From: Rhynchospora pubera
Lineage: Eukaryota; Streptophyta; Magnoliopsida; Poales; Cyperaceae
Length of the DNA stretch: 64,000 nucleotides
Reading direction: 5' to 3'
Assembly (NCBI GenBank): GCA_028095005.1
Contig: CM051462.1
Location: forward strand, 125,726,752-125,790,751
Shown here: positions 1-12,300 of the stretch, piece by piece
How positions within the stretch are numbered: position 1 is the first letter of the stretch
Layout: every line of letters begins with the position of its first letter
Position numbers and translations under genes: made by a program
The notes under the pieces: generated by a model
Told to the model about the DNA's origin: nothing
Database searches by the model: none
Seen by the model: the letters and a program-made list of their open reading frames with translations, nothing else

Positions 1-277
1 AATTTTCGTTTCTGTTCCGTTTCGATAACGGAACAAAATTTTATTTCGATTTTATTCTGTTTCGTCAAACGAAATAGATTTATATTCCGTCCTTCATTTT
101 TCTTTGATTTCAGTCCATTTCCGTCCATTTCTATGTTCCGTTTAACGTTCTATTTTTTTCTTTATTTCCGTTTACGTTTCATTTTCAGAAACGAAATTGA
201 TTTTTTATTTCGTTTAACGTTCCGTGTGAACAGAACGAAACGAAAACGTTCGAAACGATACGAAATTGGCAGGTCTA
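1..277. mobile_element. hAT-like MITE, truncated by window start
   Basis: Right part of a short non-autonomous element rich in GTTCCGTTTCG and its complement. It ends in GGCAGGTCTA, the inverted partner of TAGACCTG at the start of the related copy at 20342-20656. The flank after it (ATCTTAATTAGCTAGC) is the same as after that copy, so both descend from one insertion later duplicated with the gene cassette. No coding capacity is seen. Confidence 0.7.
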
Positions 278-480
278 ATCTTAATTAGCTAGCATGGATA
301 TATTCTGAACACTTTTCCTTTCAAATCAATCCTCTTTCTCCAGTATTTTGTTTAAATCGCACAATTAATAAAAAATAAAAAACACAAATGCTTGGTACTT
401 GATAGCGATTTCGGTTTGGATACAATATGTCACTAGTGGCTCTTTTGGAACTACGTACAACAAATGCAAGCGGCAATTGC

Positions 481-483
481 AAA

Positions 484-514
<31 letters not shown>
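481..514. repeat. (AAAT)n microsatellite
   Basis: About eight uninterrupted AAAT units. The matching place upstream of gene 2 (near 20860) has a poly-A run instead, so the repeat expanded after the duplication. Confidence 0.9.
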
Positions 515-515
<1 letters not shown>

Positions 516-1007
516 AGATGTAAGCTGGTAACTTATTGGACGTCTGTTCCGTTTGCAAGATAGCGTGAAAAATTTCTGATACCCTTCAAAACGTGCAATT
601 GTCTTCTTCGTGAAATATTCATTACCAAACATAAAAAAAAAACACATCCATAACAAAATGCCTCGTGACCTCGTCCACATGAAGCACCAAAAAGTAGATA
701 ATGAGGTTTAATTAATTAAATGCATATTATTTGAATTTTGAATTTGTCTTTATAATAAAAACTGTGGTGAATATATACCAAATATGGACGATTTTTATTA
801 ATTTGATCAGATAATAATTAATTTATTTGTAGTTTACTGATAGAAGTATTATTGGGTTTTTACATCTACTACCAAAATAAAAAACCATTATATTGGTTTT
901 CTTTTCTATATTGTTTTTGTCCATTGAATTGCCAAAATCAACTTAAATTTTTTTCAAATAAAAAGTGATGACATGAAAAATATTTTAAAATTAAACTCCA
1001 AGTATAT

Positions 1008-1159
1008 ATATATTTTTAAGATAAATTGGGGATCAAGCTTCCTAACTTATTTTTAAATTAAATATCTATAAATGACTCCCCAACCAGATTTCGAATATGC
1101 GACCTCTCACTTGAGATGCATTGTACTTTGTCACTAGACTAATAGCTGTTATGTAAATA
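1008..1159 (-). mobile_element. tRNA-derived SINE, minus strand
   Basis: Read on the minus strand it has a tRNA-like head with a box A-like TAGTCTAGTG and a box B-like GGTCGCATATTCGAAATC. It is flanked by the direct repeat AAACTCCAAGTATAT (993-1007 and 1160-1174). The corresponding place upstream of gene 4 (about 59551-59567) has one uninterrupted copy of that target, so it is an empty site. The copy at 21363-21508 sits in the same target, so the insertion predates the split of those two blocks. Confidence 0.75.
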
Positions 1160-1221
1160 AAACTCCAAGTATATTAACCCTCATATTATCATTTTTCTAA
1201 AAAGTGTGTATATAGAACTTT

Positions 1222-2986
1222 TGTTAGAAAGTGTGCTAATTTTCATTTTTATGCTAATTACCAATTAATTAACCAAGCAAACATAGCACACACAAGATCT
1301 AGTACACAAGCTATTGAAACACACGAGAAAAAGGATTGGAAGTATACCTCTCTTGGTATCGCAACCAAGAGGCTCGTTCCAATGCGTTGGTGTCGGTGGC
1401 GTGCTCTCCAAGAACCTCCACGCCGTGCTCCTCGAGTCCACTAAGGAATTAACCACCTTCTCTAATCAATTATGCTAGTAATTGAGAGAATTGTGCCTAA
1501 TTCCAAAGCTTTCCCTTTCTATTTAATTCTCCAATTAATTTAGTGGAAAAGCTTGCTCAACACATGAGCTAGGTGGTGTGTGGAAGAGAGAAAGAGGAAT
1601 AGAAAATTCTGAAATTTTCTTTTCTTCCTTGTGAGGTGCGGCCAAAGAGAGAAGGAGAGAGAGAGGTGTGTGGAGGCTAGGGGTTTGCTCCCAAAGAACA
1701 CCCCTTTATATAGGCCACTCAACCTAGCTCTCATCCAACATTACATGGACAAAAATGCCCCTTGCCCTAGCCGCACCTACCTACCCCATATATGGGTTGG
1801 GCCTCAAGTTAAGTTGAGCCCAATACTCTTCCATTTAAATGCACCTTCCATTGGACATTAAATTAACCAATTAATTTAAAGCCCAATTAGCTCAAATAAT
1901 TAAATGTGTTGATTATAATTAATTATTAACTATTTAATAATTAATATGGAATTAGTCAATGCATTAAATTATTTCTATATGATCTATTTGACTTAATTAA
2001 TCATAACGGTCCATAACGGCATACGATTAATTAATCAACTTATCATATTTTGCAAAACCAATTGTTGCAAATAAATAATTAATGCACGTGTGGTTAAACA
2101 CCTTATTATGTGTGACCCTTTGAGGATTTATGCTATGTTGGACATGGAATTAAATCGCTATTTAATTCCAATAATCATAAGCGGTATCTAGCAACACGTT
2201 ATGATTCCCAATTCACATAAATAGTGTACTGCTACAATATTTCAATCCTGCATAAGAGAATAATCAGTTTCTCTATTTTGATTCTTATGTCTCACGATAT
2301 CATCGTATAATCCAAGATAGGAATGTGTCATTCTTGCAGATTATACGTTTCTTGATCTAGAGATAATTGTATAAAGTTGCATGCAAACAATCTATCTCCA
2401 TCAAGGGGCCCAAACAGATATCGTCACTCACTAAGTGAATTAATGAGGGACATACGGTTTTCTTGATGATTAACTTTTCCCCGCACAATTCAAGAGAACA
2501 TAAATAAAGTCCGTATAGCAGCCCTTATCGAGAATCAGCGGTAGACAGTATTTATTGAACCTATCCTCATGTGGAAAAGATAAACATCTCAAACTTAGAA
2601 CCAAAATCACAACGAAATAAACAATGACACATAACACAATCCATATGTTTATTTCGATGGGTCAAGTCCTGTGCTATGTTCCATAACATACACATATGCA
2701 ACTAAGTTGGTAACTCTTTACCTATGATTAGTAGAACTTAATCATCACTTAACTTGCATACTAATCTTTTATGATAATTAATGTTCCTTGTTAATTATCA
2801 AGATTATGGACCGTTTAGATTTATTATTGTCATTCTAAAGAATGATCAACAGAGATCTACAATTCAGATCCTCAACCTGAATGATCTGTCAATAATAAAC
2901 CTAGGAACAGATGATAAAATATCATCCAAAACATAAACTAATAATTAAGTCATTAAATTATTGACTTCTAGGACATAACTCTAACA
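1222..2986 (-). repeat. 3' LTR of the copia-type element
   Basis: Downstream LTR in element orientation, bounded by TGTTAG and CTAACA. It holds a minus-strand TATA-like CCTATATAAAGG near 1704-1718 and a GA-rich stretch near 1645-1670. The short ORFs in both LTR copies are identical because the LTRs are identical, and show no sign of being genes. Confidence 0.95.
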
Positions 2987-2998
2987 ATCTCCCACTTG
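2987..2998 (-). other. Polypurine tract of the copia-type element
   Basis: On the minus strand the bases next to the 3' LTR read CAAGTGGGAGAT, a typical plus-strand primer site of plant copia elements. Confidence 0.85.
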
Positions 2999-5900
2999 GC
3001 CTAGAGTCAATCAGTAGTGACTTCTAGCCAACGAAGAATTGAGAACAATGTCATATATCTACATATATACATGTCTCGGACCTCAAAATAAATAATACGC
3101 TTATAGCTAGTTACTCATACGTCCACCACGTATGGATGCATAACTGCATCTCGTATACTGCTCAAGGTAGAGGTCGTGCTAGAGTGTTCGCTGTGTTCGC
3201 GAACCTATCCAAAAATTGTTTGACTATATATATATATACTCCTATATATATTCTTGATCACCATCATATGATATCAAGTGATATCGTTATAGATCATATT
3301 TGAATCTCCAATGTAACATTGGGCTCTTAGGAGTAAGTTATGGTTCGAGATGCTTAGAACCATAATAACTCAACTAAGAAATCGATCCGAAATAAACTTC
3401 TTTTATTGCTTCACAAGTTGCTATGTATTTTGCTTTGGTGACGGAAACGGTTGTAATATTCCATTTAGAACACCTTCTAAATTTACAACACCACCTTTTA
3501 GCAAAATACGTAGTTCAACTGTGATTATATCAATCTTTCGAAAAACTAGCATTAGTGTAATTAACTTACACGAGCTCCTTTTAAGAGATGAAACATTATA
3601 TCACTCTTTCTCATAAGGTACTCGAGGATATCCTTGACTATCGTCCTAATGTGTCTCTCTTGTATCCATTCGACAACTGTTTGTCATATCTTTTGGATAC
3701 TACACATTGGGGCATATGCATAAATATGGCGTACACAATGAAACTCATAATGAAGGAATGCTTGAACTATTTCATGCACTTTCTTGAATCGAGTTGCAAT
3801 AGACCGAGTTAAAACACTCAAGTCATGCCATATGACGTATAGTTAGACATCCTTTCTTGGAGTGTAACTTTCGTGTTTCTAGAACACTTCGTCAATATAT
3901 GCATATTTGCTCAAACCTAACATCCATCATAATCTATCTTTATAGATTTTGTTTCCTAGGATTAGGTGATTTCGCCCAAGTTCTCATTTGAGAAAGCATT
4001 CTCCAAAGAGATCTCGACAATATTCATTTTCTTAATGTTAATGTTATTCCCAATTTAATGAATTGTTATCTTGAACAATACAAGTAATACAATTATGCTC
4101 CCACTGAATATCTTGTTTATACAAGATACTTTTGACGAAGTTCAACTCCTTGACTTCCTTGTCAAAACTTTTATTCCAATCTCCACAACACTTGCTTTAA
4201 TCCATTTATGGATCCTTGAAGCATGCGTATGTTTTTAGCAATACATAAAACCTCGATTTGTGTCAAATGCACAACATCATCCTTCATTCATACGAAGAAG
4301 GCGGTTTTATGTGTTTTTCCATATATCAATATATATGAAATACAACTATTGCTAGAATGATCTTTATTGACTTTTACATAGCCACAAGCAAGAGGTTGTG
4401 CTTTGTACGTAGTCAACTAGTCATCGACTTAGACATAGCTACAAGCGAGAAGCCGCGCTTTGTACATAGTCGATTTGTTATCCATGTCGATCTTTCCTTT
4501 TGAAGATCTAAAACGTTCTTGATGGATTGCTCCTTCATGAACGTCAACCAAGGTCTATACCTTGTTGTTATACATGGATTTTATTTAAAGATCATATGAA
4601 TTCAAACCATATATGTGGAATCGGATCGTTCCATCGTTTTTCTTGTTTATCAACGGATTCTCATATGCTAAGTTTGAGAATGTCGTGAAGCCAATGCACC
4701 AAACGGCTTAGGCAATCAACTCTCGTTGATCTTTTGTAGGACTGGTACTTGAGGTTCATGAACTATTTCCACAATGAATTGTTGAACGAGTTCTTGACTC
4801 CTCATATATTCCATGAGTTTCTCGAATCATCATCAACTCGTGATATGGTTGAGTCCTCATTGGAAGGAGCGTACTATTAAACTTCTTTTCAAAACAACTT
4901 GTGAATGAAGTTCCGCTCAACTCCCACTAAGCACCATGTATGGAGTGACAAGTTTCCCATAAGAGTACTTCTTGTAGTGACGCATAAACTCCTTTAATGC
5001 TCACTTTACTCCCACTACTTCTTCTTGAGAATTTCAATTCATCAAGACTACATTATGATTAGCAACAACTACTTTGTTCTTATCATATTCGTGGAAGTAG
5101 TGCCTTTTAATATAAAGCATCCTACAAATATATAGTGTCTTATTTGGTTTAAGCTTACAAGTCCACAATACTTGAAATAAGCTTCTCAACACCAAATCTC
5201 GAGAAGTATTATACTTAGAGATCAAAATCTCGTAAGAAACCTTCCTCAATAGACTTTGATGGAACACCATTCAGTGTAAACAATATTGTCCTCAAACATA
5301 ATTCCCTAATACGAGTCGAATAAGTCAATTTGATTTATTATCGATCGAACTATACAAAATATTGTTCGATACCTCCATTCTTGGACACATTATTCCATAA
5401 TGTTCCTCATGGAGTGAGTTATGAAACTATTTTCATACTCTTTAGATAATACTTCAAATCATATGACTTAACTACTTATTTGCCACGATTAATTGTAAGA
5501 CTTTTCTTTTTCCTTGAACGGTCTTTTTAACTTCACACTTGAACTCCTTTGAACTAGTCAAAAGGTTCATACTTATACCTTATCAAATAGATATGTTAAT
5601 ATCTACAATGATCGTTGGTTAAGTAGTAAAGTATCAACAACCTTTCATTGCACAAGTACTTATTGGTCTTTATACATCGATATGTATAAGTCCTAATCAA
5701 GTCACTTGTCCTTAAACCTTTGTAGGTTAAAGGCGCTTTTGTCATTTAACAAACATGATTCGCATATCAATCGATTTGAAATCGAATTGAATTTCGAGCT
5801 CTACGTTACGTAGACTCTCATAATGCGATTCTCGTTTATATATGTGACTAAGCGGTTATATATGAAAGTCAAATACTTTATGTCAAGTCTTACGCATCCT

Positions 5901-8900
5901 ATTTGTCATTCATAACTTGTTTATCTATTTCAAGCAAATTCCATCAAGATGCATGAAATCATATAAACAAATTCATAATAAAAGAACTTGTCTTTTATTA
6001 AACATAGTTATCCATCATCAAATATGAAATGGAGACGCTATGAGAGGTTTTAGAATTAAGGTATGCAACCTTCAATTCTTAAACAAACTCTTAATAAAGA
6101 TAACTCTACGTATTCAATGGTAATGACTTAAATGAATAAGTCATCTCCTATACGGAGTTTACTTTATATCTCTCGAACATTCTCTTATTCTTCATTGCCA
6201 ACACATTTCGTTAAATGCGAGCATATGAACTAGTATCAAGTTACTAGTGTAAATTAGAGATAGTGAGATAGTTTGAACGACAAATACACTTTAGGATTAG
6301 AATATTTCTAATCGTCACAATCATGGTACTTCGGACAACCTTTCAAATGCCTCCCTATACGGCAAATGAAACATCTCATGTGACACATGGTCATCAATGA
6401 GAGTCTCGAAATTTCAACTTATACATTGGTGAAGTATTTCTTGAATACTTAACCAATTACCTTTTTCACCAACAAGTGTGCGTAAAAGGTAACGCCATAT
6501 CCTTTAATACTAGAAAGAGATCGTATGACAATATCAACAATCCTTGATATCGGAGATTAATATCTCTAGTCATCAATTAGCTACTTCAATCTTTCGATTT
6601 GTGAGCCAATGAAACATTCATATAACTTCTTTTAAAAGAATAATCTCTTGGTCAACTCATATTCTTTATACTCAATCATAAATGATGGAGTTAATATCTA
6701 CTTTCTCCAAGAACACTTTCTTGAGTAAGCGGATGAGAACGTACGAGTTAATTTTAGTCCATATGAATTCGCTAATTCAAAGGTCTAGAAATTTCAAATG
6801 AGGATATTAAGCATACGCTTTATTGAATAACTTTTCGCCAAAAGTCAATCAATCATCGCGTTGCTACGTTCGGGTAGTTTGAGGAAAGTTTTGGGAATTG
6901 ACATACTCAAATTTCTCTTCACTAAGATCGTGTCTTAGGAATCGGTATTACTTCTTTAAGTGAATACTTTTAGAAACGAGTTTGTTCATTTTCAAAGATT
7001 GATCGCAACAAAATTAACAATTTTAACATCTATAACAAAATCAATTTAAGGTCATATAGTTTATGCAATTGTTTTATTTATAACAAATAAAACTCCCACT
7101 ACAATTATTTAATGTCCCTAATGTAGTAGGTTTTCCAAGATCCCTATTTTCGTTGAGATGGTGCTAGCGTCGGCGTGACACCAAAACAACTAGATAAGGT
7201 AGGTTCTCCAACCAATCATTCCATATGATTCTTGGTTTGTGAAATATCACATGTACATCCACAAACTTTGCCCCGATGTCCAATCCGATTAGAAAACATC
7301 GTTAAGTAACCTTTCTCTATTTGCTCCTAGTAAATCCGATTTACACCCCGACACGGATGATGAAACATGATGTCCCGCGTCGGCGAGAATGCATCAATGA
7401 ACGATCATACACGTTAGAAGGGGATAGAGAGAAGGAGGGCGATTTAACTTAATCATGTTTTGTTTGGGACAATCAATTAAGTGACACTTGTTTGGTGGTC
7501 ATGTAAGCATACACCCATACCTAGCCTATGACAATTCATAGCAATCACAAGCAATCACATATAAGCATCTCATAGTTGTGGGTTTGTATGGCTCCCGCTT
7601 GCATTAGTTTCGCCACATCCTCCATGAAGCAAAACTAATCTACTCCATGTCCCTCCCACTAAATTTTATAAGGATCTAAATCCTATATAAAATAAAGATA
7701 CAAAATACATGTGAAAACATCCTATTCCCTTCCTATCCTTAGGGGCATGCAAGCCTCACAAGTTACATCAAAAATTAATCAAAATTAATTAATGGCACCA
7801 AAGGCCGCATTACAAACATTCACACATGCATTCATTTACAACCACAAGGCATTGAGTCTTGAGCCATACTAAACTCACTATCCACCTACAAAACAAAGTT
7901 AGCACATACAAGAACTTTGTTTCCAATTAACGATTTTCAAGCATCTTTGCGTATCGTTTGCTATAAGTAAATTCCGTGTACAAATCCTCAATTTTAAACA
8001 ACCAAACTTGTTTAAATTCATTTAGAAAGTTCTTTCAACATCCCATAACAGAAAGGAGATCAAACAAGGAGTTTTCTAATTAAATTCAACTAGTTTGAAT
8101 ACTTAGAAAAACAGTAATTTACCAAAAAACGTAACTAATGGAATCCAACAAAAACAATAGTTTTCGGTCTCCAAAAATTCTCAAATAAATTACTTAAGCT
8201 CCTTATCAAAGTTGTGACTACCAGTAAAAAATTCAAGAAGAGATCTTAAACCATCTGGGAGAATCAAAAAAGACAAATCTCTTACAAGTGCACGAAACAC
8301 CGTTATGAGATTTTCAGCTTATCCTCTCAACCATTTGGTCTGTTAGACCACCTTCTATCCAGTTTTTATATATACAATATACATAGAAAAACTTGTTTAG
8401 ACTACAGGCTATCCATTCATGAAAAGAAAACAACCAAGTTCAGTTCAATAATATTAAGTTACAGCCTAAACAATCAACAAATTCTGTACTGGAACAGACT
8501 GTCAATCGAAAGGTTTTAACCTAGTTGAAGGTCCAAACTTCCACGAAAAATTATGAAATTAATTTTCCTGGAATCCTAACTCAAAATAGAACAACTCCAT
8601 TTAAACAGAATTTTTAAAGGAGTTCTCAGTTGGTACAGTTTATTAGAACAATCGATTTGCTCAACAAACTGGATCTGACAAGATCTTCCTTTTCATACTT
8701 GAAAACCCACAAATTAATCCGAGTCATGCAACAATTTCTACATGCTCAGAAAGAGCTTCAAGTCCTCTTTATTTCTAGCCATAGAACACTGGTACTTATA
8801 TTCAAAATATAAATCTTTCAAGCTATTCAAACAGGACAGTGCAAGCAAAAACTGGTTCTGCGCACTGTCGCCGTTTTATTCACAGTAAATCCATACTAAT

Positions 8901-9120
8901 TCAGAAAAATGTGAATCCAACGACAAAAGAATCACAATCCACAGATCTACAACTTTCATGTAGATGGAAAGATCTTCCAGAGAACTTATCACATCCAAAA
9001 ACGCGAAATAACACAGAAAATACCATTTCCAGACAGCAAACAAACGCATCATCTCTACTAATCTATTAATTAGCCAATTTCTCTTAATTAAGTGTTAAAA
9101 TAGCTTAAGTACGACCATGT
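2999..9120 (-). other. Internal region of the copia-type element
   Basis: About 6.1 kb between the LTR-side priming sites with no ORF longer than about 90 codons on either strand. Apart from the reverse-transcriptase traces annotated separately I recognise no gag, protease or integrase. An imperfect two-copy repeat of about 60 bp lies at 4373-4470 (each copy holds GCTTTGTAC followed by TAGTC). The size and lack of coding resemble LARD-type non-autonomous elements. Confidence 0.7.
4030..4230 (-). pseudogene. Eroded copia reverse-transcriptase remnant
   Basis: On the minus strand 4191-4222 reads as the peptide LQGSINGLKQ, matching the conserved LxxSIxGLKQ block of copia reverse transcriptase. 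Next, 4130-4165 gives FDKEVKELNFVK in another frame, as expected for the segment that follows. Then 4061-4110 keeps the hydrophobic run before the catalytic Y-x-D-D motif, but the motif itself is lost and a stop follows. Frameshifts and stops rule out a working enzyme. The order of blocks agrees with the minus-strand orientation set by the priming sites. Confidence 0.7.
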
Positions 9121-9132
9121 GCTCTGATACCA
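9121..9132 (-). other. Primer-binding site (initiator tRNA-Met)
   Basis: The minus strand reads TGGTATCAGAGC, complementary to the 3' end of plant initiator tRNA-Met, one base inside the 5' LTR. This fixes the element's orientation. Confidence 0.92.
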
Positions 9133-9133
9133 C

Positions 9134-10898
9134 TGTTAGAAAGTGTGCTAATTTTCATTTTTATGCTAATTACCAATTAATTAACCAAGCAAACATAGCA
9201 CACACAAGATCTAGTACACAAGCTATTGAAACACACGAGAAAAAGGATTGGAAGTATACCTCTCTTGGTATCGCAACCAAGAGGCTCGTTCCAATGCGTT
9301 GGTGTCGGTGGCGTGCTCTCCAAGAACCTCCACGCCGTGCTCCTCGAGTCCACTAAGGAATTAACCACCTTCTCTAATCAATTATGCTAGTAATTGAGAG
9401 AATTGTGCCTAATTCCAAAGCTTTCCCTTTCTATTTAATTCTCCAATTAATTTAGTGGAAAAGCTTGCTCAACACATGAGCTAGGTGGTGTGTGGAAGAG
9501 AGAAAGAGGAATAGAAAATTCTGAAATTTTCTTTTCTTCCTTGTGAGGTGCGGCCAAAGAGAGAAGGAGAGAGAGAGGTGTGTGGAGGCTAGGGGTTTGC
9601 TCCCAAAGAACACCCCTTTATATAGGCCACTCAACCTAGCTCTCATCCAACATTACATGGACAAAAATGCCCCTTGCCCTAGCCGCACCTACCTACCCCA
9701 TATATGGGTTGGGCCTCAAGTTAAGTTGAGCCCAATACTCTTCCATTTAAATGCACCTTCCATTGGACATTAAATTAACCAATTAATTTAAAGCCCAATT
9801 AGCTCAAATAATTAAATGTGTTGATTATAATTAATTATTAACTATTTAATAATTAATATGGAATTAGTCAATGCATTAAATTATTTCTATATGATCTATT
9901 TGACTTAATTAATCATAACGGTCCATAACGGCATACGATTAATTAATCAACTTATCATATTTTGCAAAACCAATTGTTGCAAATAAATAATTAATGCACG
10001 TGTGGTTAAACACCTTATTATGTGTGACCCTTTGAGGATTTATGCTATGTTGGACATGGAATTAAATCGCTATTTAATTCCAATAATCATAAGCGGTATC
10101 TAGCAACACGTTATGATTCCCAATTCACATAAATAGTGTACTGCTACAATATTTCAATCCTGCATAAGAGAATAATCAGTTTCTCTATTTTGATTCTTAT
10201 GTCTCACGATATCATCGTATAATCCAAGATAGGAATGTGTCATTCTTGCAGATTATACGTTTCTTGATCTAGAGATAATTGTATAAAGTTGCATGCAAAC
10301 AATCTATCTCCATCAAGGGGCCCAAACAGATATCGTCACTCACTAAGTGAATTAATGAGGGACATACGGTTTTCTTGATGATTAACTTTTCCCCGCACAA
10401 TTCAAGAGAACATAAATAAAGTCCGTATAGCAGCCCTTATCGAGAATCAGCGGTAGACAGTATTTATTGAACCTATCCTCATGTGGAAAAGATAAACATC
10501 TCAAACTTAGAACCAAAATCACAACGAAATAAACAATGACACATAACACAATCCATATGTTTATTTCGATGGGTCAAGTCCTGTGCTATGTTCCATAACA
10601 TACACATATGCAACTAAGTTGGTAACTCTTTACCTATGATTAGTAGAACTTAATCATCACTTAACTTGCATACTAATCTTTTATGATAATTAATGTTCCT
10701 TGTTAATTATCAACATTATGGACCGTTTAGATTTATTATTGTCATTCTAAAGAATGATCAACAGAGATCTACAATTCAGATCCTCAACCTGAATGATCTG
10801 TCAATAATAAACCTAGGAACAGATGATAAAATATCATCCAAAACATAAACTAATAATTAAGTCATTAAATTATTGACTTCTAGGACATAACTCTAACA
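9134..10898 (-). repeat. 5' LTR of the copia-type element (promoter LTR)
   Basis: Same length and practically the same sequence as 1222-2986. A TATA-like motif on the minus strand at about 9617-9627 would start the element's transcript, which then reads through 9133 towards 2987. Its outer end lies about 500 bp upstream of gene 1. Confidence 0.95.
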
Positions 10899-10903
10899 AC
10901 TTT

Positions 10904-11394
10904 AGTGGAAATTGAGTAACCATGACCTTTGGGCATGGGTTGTTAGCTGTTACACGCACCGGCACTCCCACCATCAGAATTTTTCTCAACCACCGGTCTT
11001 TAAAACAATTTAGATAGCAAGAGATGATCCAGAAAATTTAATTAGACATACAATAATTATGTAATTACTTAATCTCTTAATGCATAAATATGTAAATATA
11101 AAAAATAATTAAATAAATTGAAGTAATGCAGCCACGATCGAGGACTAGACTATATCCACCTCTTGCTGGAAGATGTTATATATGATAGAGTTGGTCAAGT
11201 ACTCCAAGTCTAGTATATAATATTGAATTGTCAAAGTCATCATCATATTTAATTTCACACAGTTGGAATATTATTGCCAGGTACCTACTCCCCTGCCGTT
11301 CATGTTCGCATATATACACACATGTGCTATTAACCAATTCTAAGGAGAAAACATTTGTAATTACTTTCTCAGTTAGAATTCTCTCTTCAAGTCA
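10904..11394 (+). promoter_or_regulatory. Proximal 5' flank of gene 1
   Basis: Non-coding. It is highly similar to 21786-22281 (gene 2) and 59630-60103 (gene 4), including a shared TATA-like block near 11300-11340, CATATATAC then GTGCTATTAACCAATTC, about 75 bp before the start codon. The copia-type element now separates this part from its former distal flank at 278-1221. Confidence 0.6.
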
Positions 11395-12300
11395 ATGGCC
11401 AAGTCCTCCCCCTTCAGCTTCCTATGGCAAGCCCTACACCTCCCTTCTAAGAACCCAAAACTCTTTGCTAATGTTTTCTTGATCTACATCCTAAGCCATC
11501 TGTTGCTTTACACCGGCTTCCTGCTATCCATCTCACCTCTTGTTTTTAAGCTATCTGATTTGGCAAAATTGTTACCTAAAATTGACCTTTCAAGCCCTGA
11601 ATTTACCGAGCTTGTTGATACCCTTAAAGCAGTAGCCAAAGAATTACTCATTTTTGAAATGATTTACTACGTCTTTCTGTTTGTGATTTCATGTTTCCTG
11701 TCAACCATTGCCTACTATGCAAACTCGACGACATATCCAGGAGAGTTGCTGACACTGAAAGAAGTGCTAAACAAGGTTAAGGGATATATCAAAGGGCCAT
11801 TAATTACTCACTTCTTTGTTGCACTGTCTGGCCTTGTCTACATCATCTCTTTTTCTGTAATAGTTTTTGTAATATCTCGGTACTTCCCCAGTAATTCCAA
11901 CATCAGTTTATGGTTTTTGGCGATCCCTCTGATTTTGTTTGCTTCTCTTCTCTTAGTCTATTTATCGATATTTTGGTTCATGGGTGTGGCAATATCTCTC
12001 ATTGAGCCAATTTTTTATGAAATTGGTGCAATTTTACATGCAACAGAACTTTTGAATGGGAAGAAGATACAGGTACTTCTCCTAATTCTTGTTTTTATCA
12101 CCATCTCTGGCATCATAAATTTGGGTAATATTATAATTATGAAGTTTTCTGGTTCCCAGGCTGATAGTTGGGTTCTAGGGTTCGTGTATCAGATTCTTCT
12201 CCAGGCGATGAATTTGTACACTGTGATGGTGACCACAGTTCTGTACTATGAGTGTAACCAGAGTAATGGAGAAGGATTTGATTATGCCAAATTGGTATAG
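11395..12300 (+). CDS. Gene 1: six-segment membrane protein of the clustered family
   Basis: Single-exon gene for 301 residues. The start MAKSSPFSFLWQALHLPSKN is shared exactly with genes 2 and 4, which supports this ATG over any downstream one. Hydrophobic segments lie at about residues 24-48, 84-108, 138-165, 172-200, 225-250 and 258-282. A lysine-rich loop (about 52-82, holding SSPEFTEL) lies between the first two, and the tail is short and polar (ECNQSNGE). There is no cleavable signal peptide and no catalytic motif I recognise. From memory it resembles uncharacterised plant transmembrane proteins of similar length; I cannot name a function. The first 36 or so codons and the promoter are B-type (genes 2, 4), the rest is A-type (gene 3), which suggests a recombinant copy. 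The frame is intact. Confidence 0.9.
   Translation: MAKSSPFSFLWQALHLPSKNPKLFANVFLIYILSHLLLYTGFLLSISPLVFKLSDLAKLLPKIDLSSPEFTELVDTLKAVAKELLIFEMIYYVFLFVISCFLSTIAYYANSTTYPGELLTLKEVLNKVKGYIKGPLITHFFVALSGLVYIISFSVIVFVISRYFPSNSNISLWFLAIPLILFASLLLVYLSIFWFMGVAISLIEPIFYEIGAILHATELLNGKKIQVLLLILVFITISGIINLGNIIIMKFSGSQADSWVLGFVYQILLQAMNLYTVMVTTVLYYECNQSNGEGFDYAKLV

Larger units (their letters stand above)
278..1221 (+). other. Upstream duplicated block of gene 1, distal part
   Basis: Non-coding, AT-rich. It aligns closely with 20657-21785 upstream of gene 2 and more loosely with 58640-59615 upstream of gene 4, so it is the distal 5' flank of the gene cassette. It continues at 10904, the two halves being separated by the LTR element at 1222-10898. 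No gene is seen here. Confidence 0.8.
1222..10898 (-). mobile_element. Non-autonomous Ty1/copia-type LTR retrotransposon, complete
   Basis: This is a 9,677 bp element with two 1,765 bp LTRs (1222-2986 and 9134-10898), each starting TGTTAGA and ending TCTAACA. The 5 bp TSD is ACTTT (1217-1221 and 10899-10903). The paralogous position upstream of gene 2 (near 21781) reads AACTTTAGTGG and is the empty site. The primer-binding site TGGTATCAGAGC and the purine tract show that it lies on the minus strand. I saw one difference between the LTRs (G at 2812 against C), so the insertion is very young. The interior has no open gag-pol, only eroded reverse-transcriptase traces, so it must have been moved by enzymes supplied in trans. 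Confidence 0.95.

Noticed and set aside
1265..1861. Identical short ORFs in both copia-type LTRs (63, 64 and 76 codons)
   Set aside because: They are identical only because the LTRs are. They have low-complexity composition, no recognisable motif and overlap one another on opposite strands.
3350..3812. Overlapping plus-strand ORFs inside the copia-type element
   Set aside because: The element is on the minus strand, and these frames have no motif and no codon bias.
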